Source: Rhodobiaceae bacterium
Lineage (GTDB): Bacteria > Pseudomonadota > Alphaproteobacteria > Rhizobiales > Tepidamorphaceae
Length of the DNA stretch: 64,000 nucleotides
Assembly (NCBI GenBank): GCA_020637855.1
Contig: JACKJR010000001.1
Coordinates: forward strand, 868,001-932,000
Direction: 5' to 3'
In this document: piece after piece, positions 38,402-47,500 of the stretch
Position numbering within the stretch: the stretch's first letter is position 1
How the letters are laid out: each line of letters opens with the position of its first letter
Made by a program: the position numbers and the translations under genes
The notes under the pieces: model-generated
What the model saw: the letters and a program-made list of their open reading frames with translations, nothing else
Told to the model about the DNA's origin: nothing
Databases searched by the model: none

Positions 38402-39535
38402 TCAGTCGAGTGTCTGGCGGTAGCGCAGCAGCGCGATCGTGACGATCACGGCCATGATGATGCCGAGCGCTGCCATATCCGGCATGATCTCGCTGACACC
38501 TGCGCCTTTCAGCATGACCTTGCGCACGATGCGGATGAAATGCGTCGAGGGGATCGCCGTCCCCAGTGTTTGCGCCCATCCCGGCATGCCGGCGAAGGGA
38601 AACATGAAGCCGGACAGCAGGATCGACGGCAGCATGTAGAAAAACGACATCTGCATCGCCTGCATCTGGCTGCGCGCGACCGTGGAAAACAGGAAGCCGA
38701 GCGCCAGGTTGACGACGATGAAAACGTTCAGGCCGAGCAGGAAGGCGATGCTTGAACCGTCGAACGGCACGCCGAAGACGATTTCCGCAAGGATCAGGAA
38801 AACCACCGTTTGCACATAGCCGATGCCGACATAAGGCAGGATCTTGCCGATCATCACCTCCGCTGGCCGCACCGGCGTCGCAATCAGGCTTTCCATCGTT
38901 CCGCGTTCGCTTTCGCGCACGATGGCGATCGCGGTGATCATCACCATGGTCATCGACAGGATGACCGCGAGAAGCCCAGGCACGATGTTGAAGCTGGTCA
39001 CGCCCGCAGGGTTGTAGTGCCGGTGCACTGTCACCGAAAAGGCATCCTCGCCGCCTTTCAGCATCGAAAGCGGCCCCGTGGCCACGGTGCGCAGCGCGGC
39101 AGCGACGATGCCGGGCAGGGCGGCCGCTGCTCCGCCGGTTGCAGCCGGGTCTGATGCATCCGCCGCCAGCAGGATCGTAGGATGGCTGCCACGCATGATG
39201 TCGCGTTCAAAGCCGGACGGCACGACGACGACGAATGTGGCCTTGCCGGTTTTCAGCGCCTCTTCACTGGCTTTCGGACCGGAGGAGATGCCCGCGAAAT
39301 GAAAGTAGGTGGAATTCTTCATCGCCGCGACGACGGCGCGGGTGACCGGGCCTGTGTCGTTCATCTCGACCAGCGTCGGCAGATGCTTTGGATCGGAGTT
39401 GATCGCAAAGCCGAACAGCATCAGTTGCACGATCGGAATGGCGATCATCATGGCGAACGTCATGCGGTCGCGCCGCATCTGGATGAATTCCTTGACCAGA
39501 ACGGCCGTGAAGCGGGAAGGCGACAGGATTTCCAT
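38402..39535 (-). CDS. ABC-2 type transporter permease
   Basis: The 377-aa protein has one N-terminal TM helix (FAMMIAIPIVQLMLFGFAIN), a large periplasmic loop and five C-terminal TM helices, the YhhJ/YadH-like ABC-2 layout. It is likely the membrane part of an exporter with the ATPase encoded 3 nt upstream and the HlyD-like adaptor before that. The substrate is not known; the set resembles drug or toxic-compound exporters. Confidence 0.88.
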   Translation of the reverse strand: MEILSPSRFTAVLVKEFIQMRRDRMTFAMMIAIPIVQLMLFGFAINSDPKHLPTLVEMNDTGPVTRAVVAAMKNSTYFHFAGISSGPKASEEALKTGKATFVVVVPSGFERDIMRGSHPTILLAADASDPAATGGAAAALPGIVAAALRTVATGPLSMLKGGEDAFSVTVHRHYNPAGVTSFNIVPGLLAVILSMTMVMITAIAIVRESERGTMESLIATPVRPAEVMIGKILPYVGIGYVQTVVFLILAEIVFGVPFDGSSIAFLLGLNVFIVVNLALGFLFSTVARSQMQAMQMSFFYMLPSILLSGFMFPFAGMPGWAQTLGTAIPSTHFIRIVRKVMLKGAGVSEIMPDMAALGIIMAVIVTIALLRYRQTLD

Positions 39536-39538
39536 GCT

Positions 39539-40495
39539 TCATGCCCCGGACGCGAAATTGTCGCGTGAGCTGCTCATCAGGTGAATGAACACCTCTTCGA
39601 GGCCGGCAGGCTGCTGGCTCCATGTCAGGCCGCTGCGCTTGTGGGTCTGAACGGCCTTGTTGAGAGCCTTGGCGTCTGTGCCCGAGATGTGCAGTGCCGT
39701 ACCGAACCGTGCAATCTGTTCCACGCCCGGCTCGCCTGACAGTTCTGCTTCAAGCTTCGCAAGTCCACGCCCCTCGACCCGCCACGTAACAAGGCCGGAA
39801 CGCTCGGCTATTTCGTTCGAGGGACCTTCGATGAGCTTCTTGCCGTAGGCAATGTAGGTGATGAAATCGCACTGTATGGCCTCGTCCATGTAGTGGGTCG
39901 AAACCAGCACCGTTACGCCGGCATCCGAGAGCCTGCGGATTTCATCCCAGAACTCGCGCCGCGCCTTGGGGTCGACGCCCGCGGTCGGCTCGTCGAGCAG
40001 GAGCAGGTCGGGATCGTGGATCAGGCAGGCGGCAAGCGCCAGGCGCTGCTTCCAGCCGCCGGAAAGATGCCCCGCAAGCTGGTGTGAGCGGTCGGAAAGG
40101 CCGAGATCATCCAACGCCGCGTCGACCCGTTGCTTGCGGTTGTCGACGCGGAACATGCGGGCGATGAAATCGAGGTTCTCGCGGATCGTCAGGTCTTCAT
40201 AAAGCGAGAACCGTTGCGTCATGTAGCCGACGCGTTCCTTGATCTGCTCGCTCTCGGTCAGGATGTCGTAGCCAAGACAGGTGCCCGTGCCGCCATCAGG
40301 CGTCAGCAGGCCGCACATCATGCGGATCGTGGTCGTCTTGCCGGAGCCGTTGGGTCCCAGAAATCCGTAGATCGCTCCCTTCGGCACGGTCATGTCGAAG
40401 CCGTCGACAACGGTCTTTTCGCCGAAGCGCTTGGTCAGCCCTTCGACCGCGATAACCGGCTCGCCGGAACTCTGTACATCTGGCGGCATGGTCAT
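39539..40495 (-). CDS. ABC transporter ATP-binding protein
   Basis: The 318-aa ATPase has Walker A GPNGSGKTT, Q-loop TQRFSLYEDLT, signature LSGGWKQRLALA, Walker B LLLLDEPTAGVD and the switch His in VSTHYMDEA. The C-terminal extension is typical of ABC-2/DrrA-type drug exporters. ATG at 40495 overlaps the TGA of the adaptor gene by four bases. Its partner permease gene follows after 3 nt. Confidence 0.92.
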   Translation of the reverse strand: MTMPPDVQSSGEPVIAVEGLTKRFGEKTVVDGFDMTVPKGAIYGFLGPNGSGKTTTIRMMCGLLTPDGGTGTCLGYDILTESEQIKERVGYMTQRFSLYEDLTIRENLDFIARMFRVDNRKQRVDAALDDLGLSDRSHQLAGHLSGGWKQRLALAACLIHDPDLLLLDEPTAGVDPKARREFWDEIRRLSDAGVTVLVSTHYMDEAIQCDFITYIAYGKKLIEGPSNEIAERSGLVTWRVEGRGLAKLEAELSGEPGVEQIARFGTALHISGTDAKALNKAVQTHKRSGLTWSQQPAGLEEVFIHLMSSSRDNFASGA

Positions 40496-41442
40496 GGCGC
40501 ACGCCTGACCGTGACCGGCTGGCCGGGAGCGAGGGCAGCAGCTTCGCCATCGGGTCGCGCATCGATCGCGAAAACGAGCCGGGCGCGCTCGTCGCGGCTG
40601 TAGATGACCGGCGGTGTATGCTCGGCCTGGGAGGCTGTCCATGTGACAGTTGCCGCGATGCCATCGCCACAGCCGTCGCATGTCACGGTGACCTTGCTGC
40701 CAACGGCATATTCCGCGCGGTCGGCTTCAGGCACGAACGCCCGTATCTTCAGTGCGCCATCGGGCAACAGGGACAGCACGGGGGAGCTTGGCCCTGCCTG
40801 CTCGCCGGGCTTGAGATAGACCCGGTCGACGAGCCCGGTCTGCCGGGTGCTCACGAAGCGGTCCTCGAACGCCTTTGCTGCCCGGACCAGCTCCGCCTGC
40901 TGGGCTTTCACGGCCTCACGTGCTGCATCGATGCGCGCTTCACGCCCGGCAAGGCGTTGCGTTTCAAGCGTTGCCTCAAGCTGGGCGACCTTGCCGTCTG
41001 CGCTTGTGAGCGCGGCCTGATCGGTATCAAGTTTCGACTGCGCGATCGTGCCGGATTGGCGCAGTTCCTTCGATCTGTCGAACGTGGCGCGCGCCAGCTC
41101 CAGTTCAGCCCGTGCTTGCCTGAGGCTGGCCTCGGTGACGGCAAGCTCTTGCGCGCGCGCGCCCGATTGCAGGTCGCGCAGGTCGGCCTTTGCGGCGTCG
41201 AGGCGTGCTTGCGCCGCATCCACGGCTGCCTGTTCCGCCGTGCAGTCGAGACGGAACAGGGCATCGCCTGCCATCACTCTTGCGCCGTCTGTGACGGTGA
41301 CCTCGGCTATCGTGCCGGCGCTCGGCACTGCGACATAGACGTAATCGCCCTCGACATAACCGGTCAGTTCATGGTCCGGGGCTCCGCCCAACCCGAACAG
41401 GGCAAGAATGCCGCCAATCACCGCACCAATGAAATCAGTCAT
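40492..41442 (-). CDS. HlyD-family periplasmic adaptor (YhiI-like)
   Basis: The 316-aa protein starts with one TM anchor (FIGAVIGGILALFGLGG), then a biotinyl-lipoyl-like half (VYVAVPSAGTIAEVTV), a long alpha-helical hairpin rich in Ala/Glu/Gln (about residues 70-200) and the second half (RVYLKPGEQAG). It should bridge the ABC permease to an outer-membrane factor not encoded here. It overlaps both the regulator (8 nt) and the ATPase (4 nt), so all four genes are one operon. Confidence 0.88.
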   Translation of the reverse strand: MTDFIGAVIGGILALFGLGGAPDHELTGYVEGDYVYVAVPSAGTIAEVTVTDGARVMAGDALFRLDCTAEQAAVDAAQARLDAAKADLRDLQSGARAQELAVTEASLRQARAELELARATFDRSKELRQSGTIAQSKLDTDQAALTSADGKVAQLEATLETQRLAGREARIDAAREAVKAQQAELVRAAKAFEDRFVSTRQTGLVDRVYLKPGEQAGPSSPVLSLLPDGALKIRAFVPEADRAEYAVGSKVTVTCDGCGDGIAATVTWTASQAEHTPPVIYSRDERARLVFAIDARPDGEAAALAPGQPVTVRRAP

Positions 41443-42073
41443 GGCTCATCTCCGGTGCGAGCAGGCCCTTGAACAGGATGTCCAGGTGGCTGCGGATGAA
41501 GGTTTGCGGGCTTGCATCGCTTTCGATGCCGAAGATGCGCGCAAGCAGGACGTGAGCGATGAGCGGTCCCACGACCGAGCGGATCGCGAGTTCCGGATCG
41601 ACTGGACGCAACACGCCTTTCTCGATGCCGCTCTCGATCATGCGCCTGACGGCGGCGAAGGCGACCGACAGAACTTCCTCCCGGTACATCTCTGCAAGGT
41701 GCGGATAGCGGCCGGCTTCCGCCAGGATGATGCGCGGAATCGCTGCAATGCGCGGATCGGACATGCGTTGTGCGACCTGGCCGATCGCCATCTCCAGCGC
41801 CGTGCGGGGGTCGGGCAGGGCGGCATGCCCCATTTCGGCAACCGACGACACGATCGGCACGACGCCGCGGCGCACAAGCGCCTCCAGGATCGCTTCCTTG
41901 CTTTCGTAATAGAGATAGACCGCGCCTTTCGACAGGCCGGCGCGGCTTGCGATGTCCTCAACGCGCGTGGCGGCAAAGCCTTTTTCGATGAAAAGATCGA
42001 GCGCTGCGTCGAGTAATTCATCTGGCCGTGCCTCGGCGCGGCGGCGGAATTTGCGTGGTGTGGTCTCTGACAT
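41435..42073 (-). CDS. TetR-family transcriptional regulator of the exporter operon
   Basis: The 212-aa protein has a TetR helix-turn-helix (FAATRVEDIASRAGLSKGAV) and an effector domain of the AcrR type. ATGs at 42079 and 42073 are candidates; I use 42073 because the predicted promoter puts the transcript start very close to it. A palindromic operator overlaps the promoter, so autorepression of the whole exporter operon is likely. Confidence 0.9.
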   Translation of the reverse strand: MSETTPRKFRRRAEARPDELLDAALDLFIEKGFAATRVEDIASRAGLSKGAVYLYYESKEAILEALVRRGVVPIVSSVAEMGHAALPDPRTALEMAIGQVAQRMSDPRIAAIPRIILAEAGRYPHLAEMYREEVLSVAFAAVRRMIESGIEKGVLRPVDPELAIRSVVGPLIAHVLLARIFGIESDASPQTFIRSHLDILFKGLLAPEMSHD

Positions 42074-42080
42074 GGCCATA

Positions 42081-42109
42081 TAAATAAATGACCGGTCAGT
42101 TAGTTTCAA
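42081..42109 (-). promoter_or_regulatory. Promoter with TetR-type operator for the exporter operon
   Basis: On the minus strand TTGAAA (42109-42104) and TATTTA (42086-42081), 17 nt apart, fit -35 and -10 boxes. The spacer holds the perfect palindrome TGACCGGTCA (42089-42098), typical of TetR-family operators. Binding there would block RNA polymerase. The expected transcript start falls at the regulator's start codon, so the mRNA may be leaderless. Confidence 0.6.
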
Positions 42110-42175
42110 GATACAATCAATACATGCGGCCGAATGAAGCAATCGAGGGTTACTGGATGGGGACCGTATACCCGC

Positions 42176-42889
42176 TCAGGAGAGCAGGGCGACGGCAAGG
42201 CCAAGGATGAGCGCGGTGATGACGCCGTTCAGCCCCATCCCGATTCCGGCGAAAGTGCCGGCAACAGGATTGACCAGAAATGCGCGCGCCGTGCCGATCC
42301 CGTGGGCGGAAACGCCAGCGGCGAAACCGCGCGCTGCCCAGTCGCGCACGCCGATCCGGTTCATGATCGGCGTGACGATCACCGCGCCGATGATGCCGGT
42401 CAGGATTACGAGGATGGCGGTTACGGCGGGCAGGCCGCCAAGGCGTTCCGAGATGCCCATTGCGATCGGCGTCGTGACCGATTTCGGCGCGATCGAGGCG
42501 ATAAGCGTATTGTCCGCGCCGAGCGCCCAGGCGATTGCGACAGCGCTGGAAACGGCGGTTGCCGAGCCAACGGCAAGGGCCGCGAGCATGGGAACGAGGT
42601 TGCGTTTCACCTCGGCAAGGTTTTCAACCAATGGTATGGCCAGAGCAACGGTTGCGGGCCCCAGCATGAAGTGAACGAACTGCGCCCCCTCGAAATAGAC
42701 CGGGAAAGGCGTGTCGCTGATCTTAAGCAGCGCCATCAGCAGCAGCACCGCAATGAGAACGGGATTGGCCAGCGGGTTGCGGTTCAGCTTCTGCGACAGC
42801 CTGTCAGCGATGACATATGCACCGAGTGTTGCCGTCAGCCACAGCAGCGGGCTGGTGGAAAGATAGACCCACAGTTCGATGACGCTCAT
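42176..42889 (-). CDS. lrgB: LrgB-family protein
   Basis: LrgB/CidB proteins are membrane partners of LrgA/CidA, linked to murein hydrolase control and, in some bacteria and plastids, to export of small organic acids. The 237-aa protein has six to seven hydrophobic helices and the family stretches FMLGPATVALAIPL and SAHGIGTARAF. ATG at 42889 overlaps the lrgA TGA by four bases. Confidence 0.9.
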   Translation of the reverse strand: MSVIELWVYLSTSPLLWLTATLGAYVIADRLSQKLNRNPLANPVLIAVLLLMALLKISDTPFPVYFEGAQFVHFMLGPATVALAIPLVENLAEVKRNLVPMLAALAVGSATAVSSAVAIAWALGADNTLIASIAPKSVTTPIAMGISERLGGLPAVTAILVILTGIIGAVIVTPIMNRIGVRDWAARGFAAGVSAHGIGTARAFLVNPVAGTFAGIGMGLNGVITALILGLAVALLS

Positions 42890-43260
42890 GACGTTGGCCC
42901 TTCGTTCTGGGCACCCTGTCCGCCCATCAGCTTGCGCACTCCGACAAAGGTGAGAGCGGTGACCGCGAGCGTCAGCGCGGTCGAGATGACCAGCGCCCCG
43001 AGGATCGGCAGCCACTGATGGATGACGAGATCGGCATGCTGCACGACGCCGACGCCGGCTGGCACGAACAGCAGCGACAGGTTGCGCAGGATGCCATGGG
43101 CAACGCCGGATACTTTTTCAGCAAGCCCCGGCATCATCTTCAGAGCAAATGCGAAGAGAACGAGCCCGAGCACCGGACCGGGCAGGGGCAGGGCGCTGGC
43201 ATGGGTGATCGCCTCGCCGGCAAGCTGGAACGCCAGCAGCACCAATAGCGCCTCAATCAT
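42886..43260 (-). CDS. lrgA: CidA/LrgA family holin-like protein
   Basis: The 124-aa protein has four TM helices and the family motif LPGPVLGLVLF followed by FVPAGVGVV. It is coupled to lrgB and is the first of the two. Role (lysis control or metabolite transport) is not settled in this group. A 207-nt gap separates it from the TauE gene upstream. Confidence 0.9.
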   Translation of the reverse strand: MIEALLVLLAFQLAGEAITHASALPLPGPVLGLVLFAFALKMMPGLAEKVSGVAHGILRNLSLLFVPAGVGVVQHADLVIHQWLPILGALVISTALTLAVTALTFVGVRKLMGGQGAQNEGPTS

Positions 43261-43467
43261 AGCCAGCCCCTTCGATATGGTTTCTCCCGTGAGAGCCTAG
43301 CCATCAAAGATGGCGGTGTCGAAGCCCAATCCGGCCGAAGCCCGCCCGGAATCAAATTGCCAGCCAGCGACGCCAACCGATTCAAAAGACTCAATATTCG
43401 CCGCGCAATAATCTTGAATCAATCTGTGAAGACACCCGGCGAACCGGTTTGCGCCCGCGATTGCGGA

Positions 43468-44235
43468 TCAGCCCGCCAAGTAAGCACCGATGCCGCGCCA
43501 GAGCAGGTGCGCGGCAACGGCTGTGATCAGGACCTTGAAGACGATCCTGAACTGTGCCTCGGGAATGCGGTGAAGCAACCGTGTTCCGGTGAAGGTTCCG
43601 GCAAAGCCGGTCGCGATCATCGCTGCTATCAGCCCCGCCCATGGTGCGAAGGCAAAGCCCAGTAGGCCGAAGGCAAGGATCTTCAGCACATGCTGGATGA
43701 TCATAGCGGCGGAATGGGTGGCGACGAAATGGTGCCGGTTGTCGGGGAAGATTTGCGAATAGATCGCCAGCACGAACGGTCCCGTCGCGCCGAAGAACAT
43801 GGTAAGGAAGGTGGAGAACGCGCCGCCCGCCGCAATCAGCCAGCGCGCACCGGCCGCGTTGAACTTCGGTTTCGGTCCCCACACCGCATAGATGATGAAG
43901 ATCGCCAGCCCGATGCGCAGAACCGCGTCGTTGAGCGTGACGACCATTTTGCCGCCAGCGAGAGCTCCGACGATACTGCCGAGCAGGAAGGGCACGAGAT
44001 AGCTCCACTGCACCGATTTCCGCAGCAGGAACGTCCGCCCGACGTTCGAGCCGAGTTGCACCACGCCATGCACGGGAATGAGCGCTGCGATCGGCATCAT
44101 GGATGCCATGATGGAGAGCAGCAGCACCCCGCCGCCAAAGCCGGTTGCGGCCATGATCATCGAGGTGAAGAAGCTCGACACGATCATGATCGCCGCTGAC
44201 AGAGCGGGCAGGTCGGGTGGGAGAAATTGGAGCAT
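43468..44235 (-). CDS. TauE/SafE family sulfite/organosulfonate exporter-like permease
   Basis: The 255-aa protein has eight hydrophobic segments and the TauE/SafE pattern: GFGGGVLLLSIMAS near the start, then FGATGPFVLAIY in the second half. Members move sulfite, sulfoacetate or other anions; the substrate here is not known. ATG at 44235. Its 5' leader holds several hairpins, so control at RNA level is possible. Confidence 0.88.
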   Translation of the reverse strand: MLQFLPPDLPALSAAIMIVSSFFTSMIMAATGFGGGVLLLSIMASMMPIAALIPVHGVVQLGSNVGRTFLLRKSVQWSYLVPFLLGSIVGALAGGKMVVTLNDAVLRIGLAIFIIYAVWGPKPKFNAAGARWLIAAGGAFSTFLTMFFGATGPFVLAIYSQIFPDNRHHFVATHSAAMIIQHVLKILAFGLLGFAFAPWAGLIAAMIATGFAGTFTGTRLLHRIPEAQFRIVFKVLITAVAAHLLWRGIGAYLAG

Positions 44236-44512
44236 TTATTGATCTCACGCCAGTTCCACCGGACCGCGTCCGGTGTCACGGCTCCGATGGGGCGCGCAAA
44301 AGTGCGCGGCGCCCGGTCGGGCTTGCGAACCCTTCGGGTTCGTTACGTATCCCATCCGGTGTTGAGTGCGGCAAGATAGACGTGAGCAGTATGCGGGGTT
44401 CTGGGCGCAAGCCCGAACCCGGAGCGCGACTGCGCGACCGGCCAACTTTTTGGCCGCGCCCGCGCAGGCGTTGAGCGTAAGCGAAACTGCCGTGAGCGAT
44501 ATAAAAGCAAAA
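44236..44512 (-). promoter_or_regulatory. Structured leader of the TauE gene, candidate cis-acting RNA
   Basis: No convincing gene lies here. Structures seen: an 8-bp stem CACCGGAC / GTCCGGTG (44257-44275); GCGC / GCGC (44294-44307); a 7-bp stem CGAACCC / GGGTTCG (44326-44342), UUCG-type when read on the plus strand; GGGC-GCAA-GCCC (44403-44414); and an 11-bp inverted repeat TCGGGCTTGCG (44317-44327) / CGCAAGCCCGA (44406-44416). The long-range repeat competes with the local hairpins. No known riboswitch class was recognised. Confidence 0.45.
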
Positions 44513-44539
44513 CGCCGCGGCCTACTGACAGCCGCGGCG
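44513..44539 (-). terminator. Rho-independent terminator of nrdJ
   Basis: A 9-bp stem CGCCGCGGC / GCCGCGGCG (44513-44521 and 44531-44539) with a 9-nt loop lies 33 nt after the nrdJ stop. On the minus strand it is followed by TTTTGCTTTTAT, a good U-tract. Confidence 0.8.
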
Positions 44540-44571
44540 CAAGTTCAGGCGGGAGGGTACTCAGTGCACGA

Positions 44572-47500
44572 TCACGAGCATCCGCTGGTCGAGCCGCAGG
44601 TGTCGCATTTCAGGCAGGTGCCGTTGCGCACCATGGTGAAATTGCCGCATTCGCCGCAGGCCTCGCCTTCATATCCTTTCATCCGCGCTTCCGCCGCCTG
44701 CTGTGCCTTGGTGTTGACCACGGGCTCGCTGATGGTGACGGCGGCTTGCACGGCAATGGTTTCGGTTGCTGTCGCCAGGGCTTGAGCGCGGGCCTGCAGG
44801 GCGCCGACCGGCCCGCCAGATGGAGCTGACGGTGCAACCACGCCGCCATGCACGACGGTGAACTTCTCCGCTGGCTTGCCGCGCACAAGACCGGTCGAGA
44901 CATAGCGGGCCGCAGGCGTTTCGGGCCGGGCATCGCCATCGTCGTCCTCGGCTTCACCGATGGAGGTCGAGGACAGATTGTCCGGCTGCACATGCGCCAG
45001 GTCGTAGCGGTCGAGATAGGACACGGCCAGTTCGCGGAAGATGTAGTCGAGGATCGACGTTGCGCTCTTGATCGTGTCGTTGCCCTGAACCATGCCGGCC
45101 GGTTCGAAACGGGTGAAGGTGAAGGCCTCCACATATTCTTCCAGCGGCACGCCGTATTGCAGGCCGAGCGAGATCGCGATGGCGAAATTGTTCATCATCG
45201 CGCGGAAGGCAGCACCTTCCTTGTGCATGTCGATGAAGATCTCGCCGAGACGGCCATCCTCGTATTCACCCGTGTGCAGATAAACCTTGTGCCCGCCGAC
45301 AATGGCCTTCTGAGTGTAAGCCTTGCGCCGGTTCGGCAGCTTCTGCCGCTCGGGTGCCCGCTCCACGATGCGCTCGACGATTTTCTCGGCGACGGCGGCT
45401 GCGCGCGCCTGCGCCGGTGCCGCTGCCAGATCCTCGAGTGCGTCCTCCGCCTCGTCGTCGTCATCGGCGAGGAGCTGTGCGTTGAGCGGCTGGGAGAGCT
45501 TGGAGCCGTCGCGGTAGAGCGCGTTGGCTTTCAGCGCCAGACGCCAGGACAGCATGTAGGCTTCCTTGCAGTCCTTCACGGTGGCGTCGTTGGGCATGTT
45601 GATGGTCTTGGAGATGGCGCCCGAGATGAACGGCTGGGAGGCCGCCATCATGCGGATGTGGCTTTCCACCGACAGGTAACGCTTGCCGATGCGTCCGCAC
45701 GGGTTGGCGCAGTCGAAGACGGGCAGGTGTTCTGCCTTCAGGTGCGGCGCGCCTTCCAGCGTCATCGCCCCGCAGCAGTAGGTATTGGCCGCTTCGATCT
45801 CTTTCCTCGTGAACCCCAGTTCGGCCAGCAGGTCGAACTGGGGATCAACGAGACGGTCCGCCGCGATCTTCAGGACCGAAGTGCAGAATTCCTCGCCAAG
45901 CGTCCACTTGTTGAAAGCGAACTTGATGTCGAATGCAGTCGCAAGGCCCTTCTCGATGGCTTCGAGCTGCTGGGGGCCGAATCCCTTGGAGCCGAGGGTC
46001 TTGTGGCTGATGCCGGGGGCATCCTTCAGCGTGCCGTTGCCGACCGCGTAGGTGACGATGTCGTCGATCTGCTCTTGGGCGTAGCCGAGCGTGCGCAGGG
46101 CTTCCGGCACCGCGCGGTTGATGATCTTGAAGTAACCGCCACCAGCCAGCTTCTTGAACTTCACCAGCGCGAAGTCGGGTTCGATGCCGGTGGTGTCGCA
46201 GTCCATGACGAGGCCGATCGTGCCGGTCGGCGCGATGACGGAGACCTGCGCGTTGCGGAAACCGTTGGCTTGCCCCAGTTCCAGCGCTTCGTCCCACGCC
46301 CTGGTCGCAGCAGCCACGATATCGTCCTGCGGGCAGGAGGCATGATCGAGCGCGACGGGCGCCGTGTTGAGGGCCTCATAGCCGTCGTTCTTGCCGTGCG
46401 CTGCGCGCTGGTGGTTACGGATCACACGCAGCATGGCATCGGCGTTCGGCTGATACTCGGGGAAGGCACCAAGCTCGCCGGCCATTTCCGCGCTTGTGCG
46501 GTAGCAGATGCCGGTCATCAGGGCGCTGATCGCGCCGCAAAGCGCGCGGCCATCGTCGCTGTCGTAGGAGATGCCCGAGGTCATCAGCAGGCCGCCGATA
46601 TTGGCGTAGCCGAGACCCAGCGTGCGGTACTTGTAGGAAAGCTCCGCGATCTGGCGCGAGGGGAACTGCGCCATCAGCACCGAGATTTCCAGCACGATGG
46701 TCCACAGCCGCGTGGCGTGGGAGAAGGCGGCGACATCGAAGCGCTTGGTCTCATCGCGGAACTGCAGGAGGTTCAGCGAGGCGAGGTTGCAGGCGGTATC
46801 GTCCAGGAACATGTATTCCGAGCACGGATTGGACGCACGGATTTCACCGGCCGCAGGGCAGGTGTGCCAGTCGTTGATCGTGGTGTGGTACTGGATGCCG
46901 GGATCAGCCGACGCCCAGGCGGCATGACCGACCTGTTCCCACAGCGCGCGCGCATCGACCGTGTCGTGCACCTTGCCATCGATACGGCGGATCAGGTCCC
47001 AGGAACCGCCATCCTCGACCGCCTTCAGGAACTCGTCGGTGACGCGCACCGAGTTGTTGGAGTTCTGGCCCGAAACCGTCAGATAGGCATCGGAATCCCA
47101 GTCGGTGTTGAAGGTGTTGAAGGTGATGTCGGTATAGCCCTGCTTCGCGAACTGGATGACGCGGCGGATGTAGTTCTCCGGCACCATCGCCTTCTTGGCG
47201 GCGCGCACCTCGCGCTTCAGCGCCGGGTTGCGGCTCGGCTCGAAGCAGTCGGCGTTGTCTTCGCCCGACACGCAATTGACGCAGGCTTTCATGATCGCCG
47301 ACAGGTGCTTCTGGCAGATCTTGGAGCCGGTGACGAGGGCGGCGACTTTCTGCTCCTCCTTCACCTTCCAGTTGATGTAATCCTCGATGTCGGGATGGTC
47401 GATATCGACGACGACCATCTTGGCCGCGCGCCGCGTCGTGCCGCCGGACTTGATCGCGCCGGCTGCCCGGTCGCCGATCTTCAGGAAGCTCATCAGGCCT

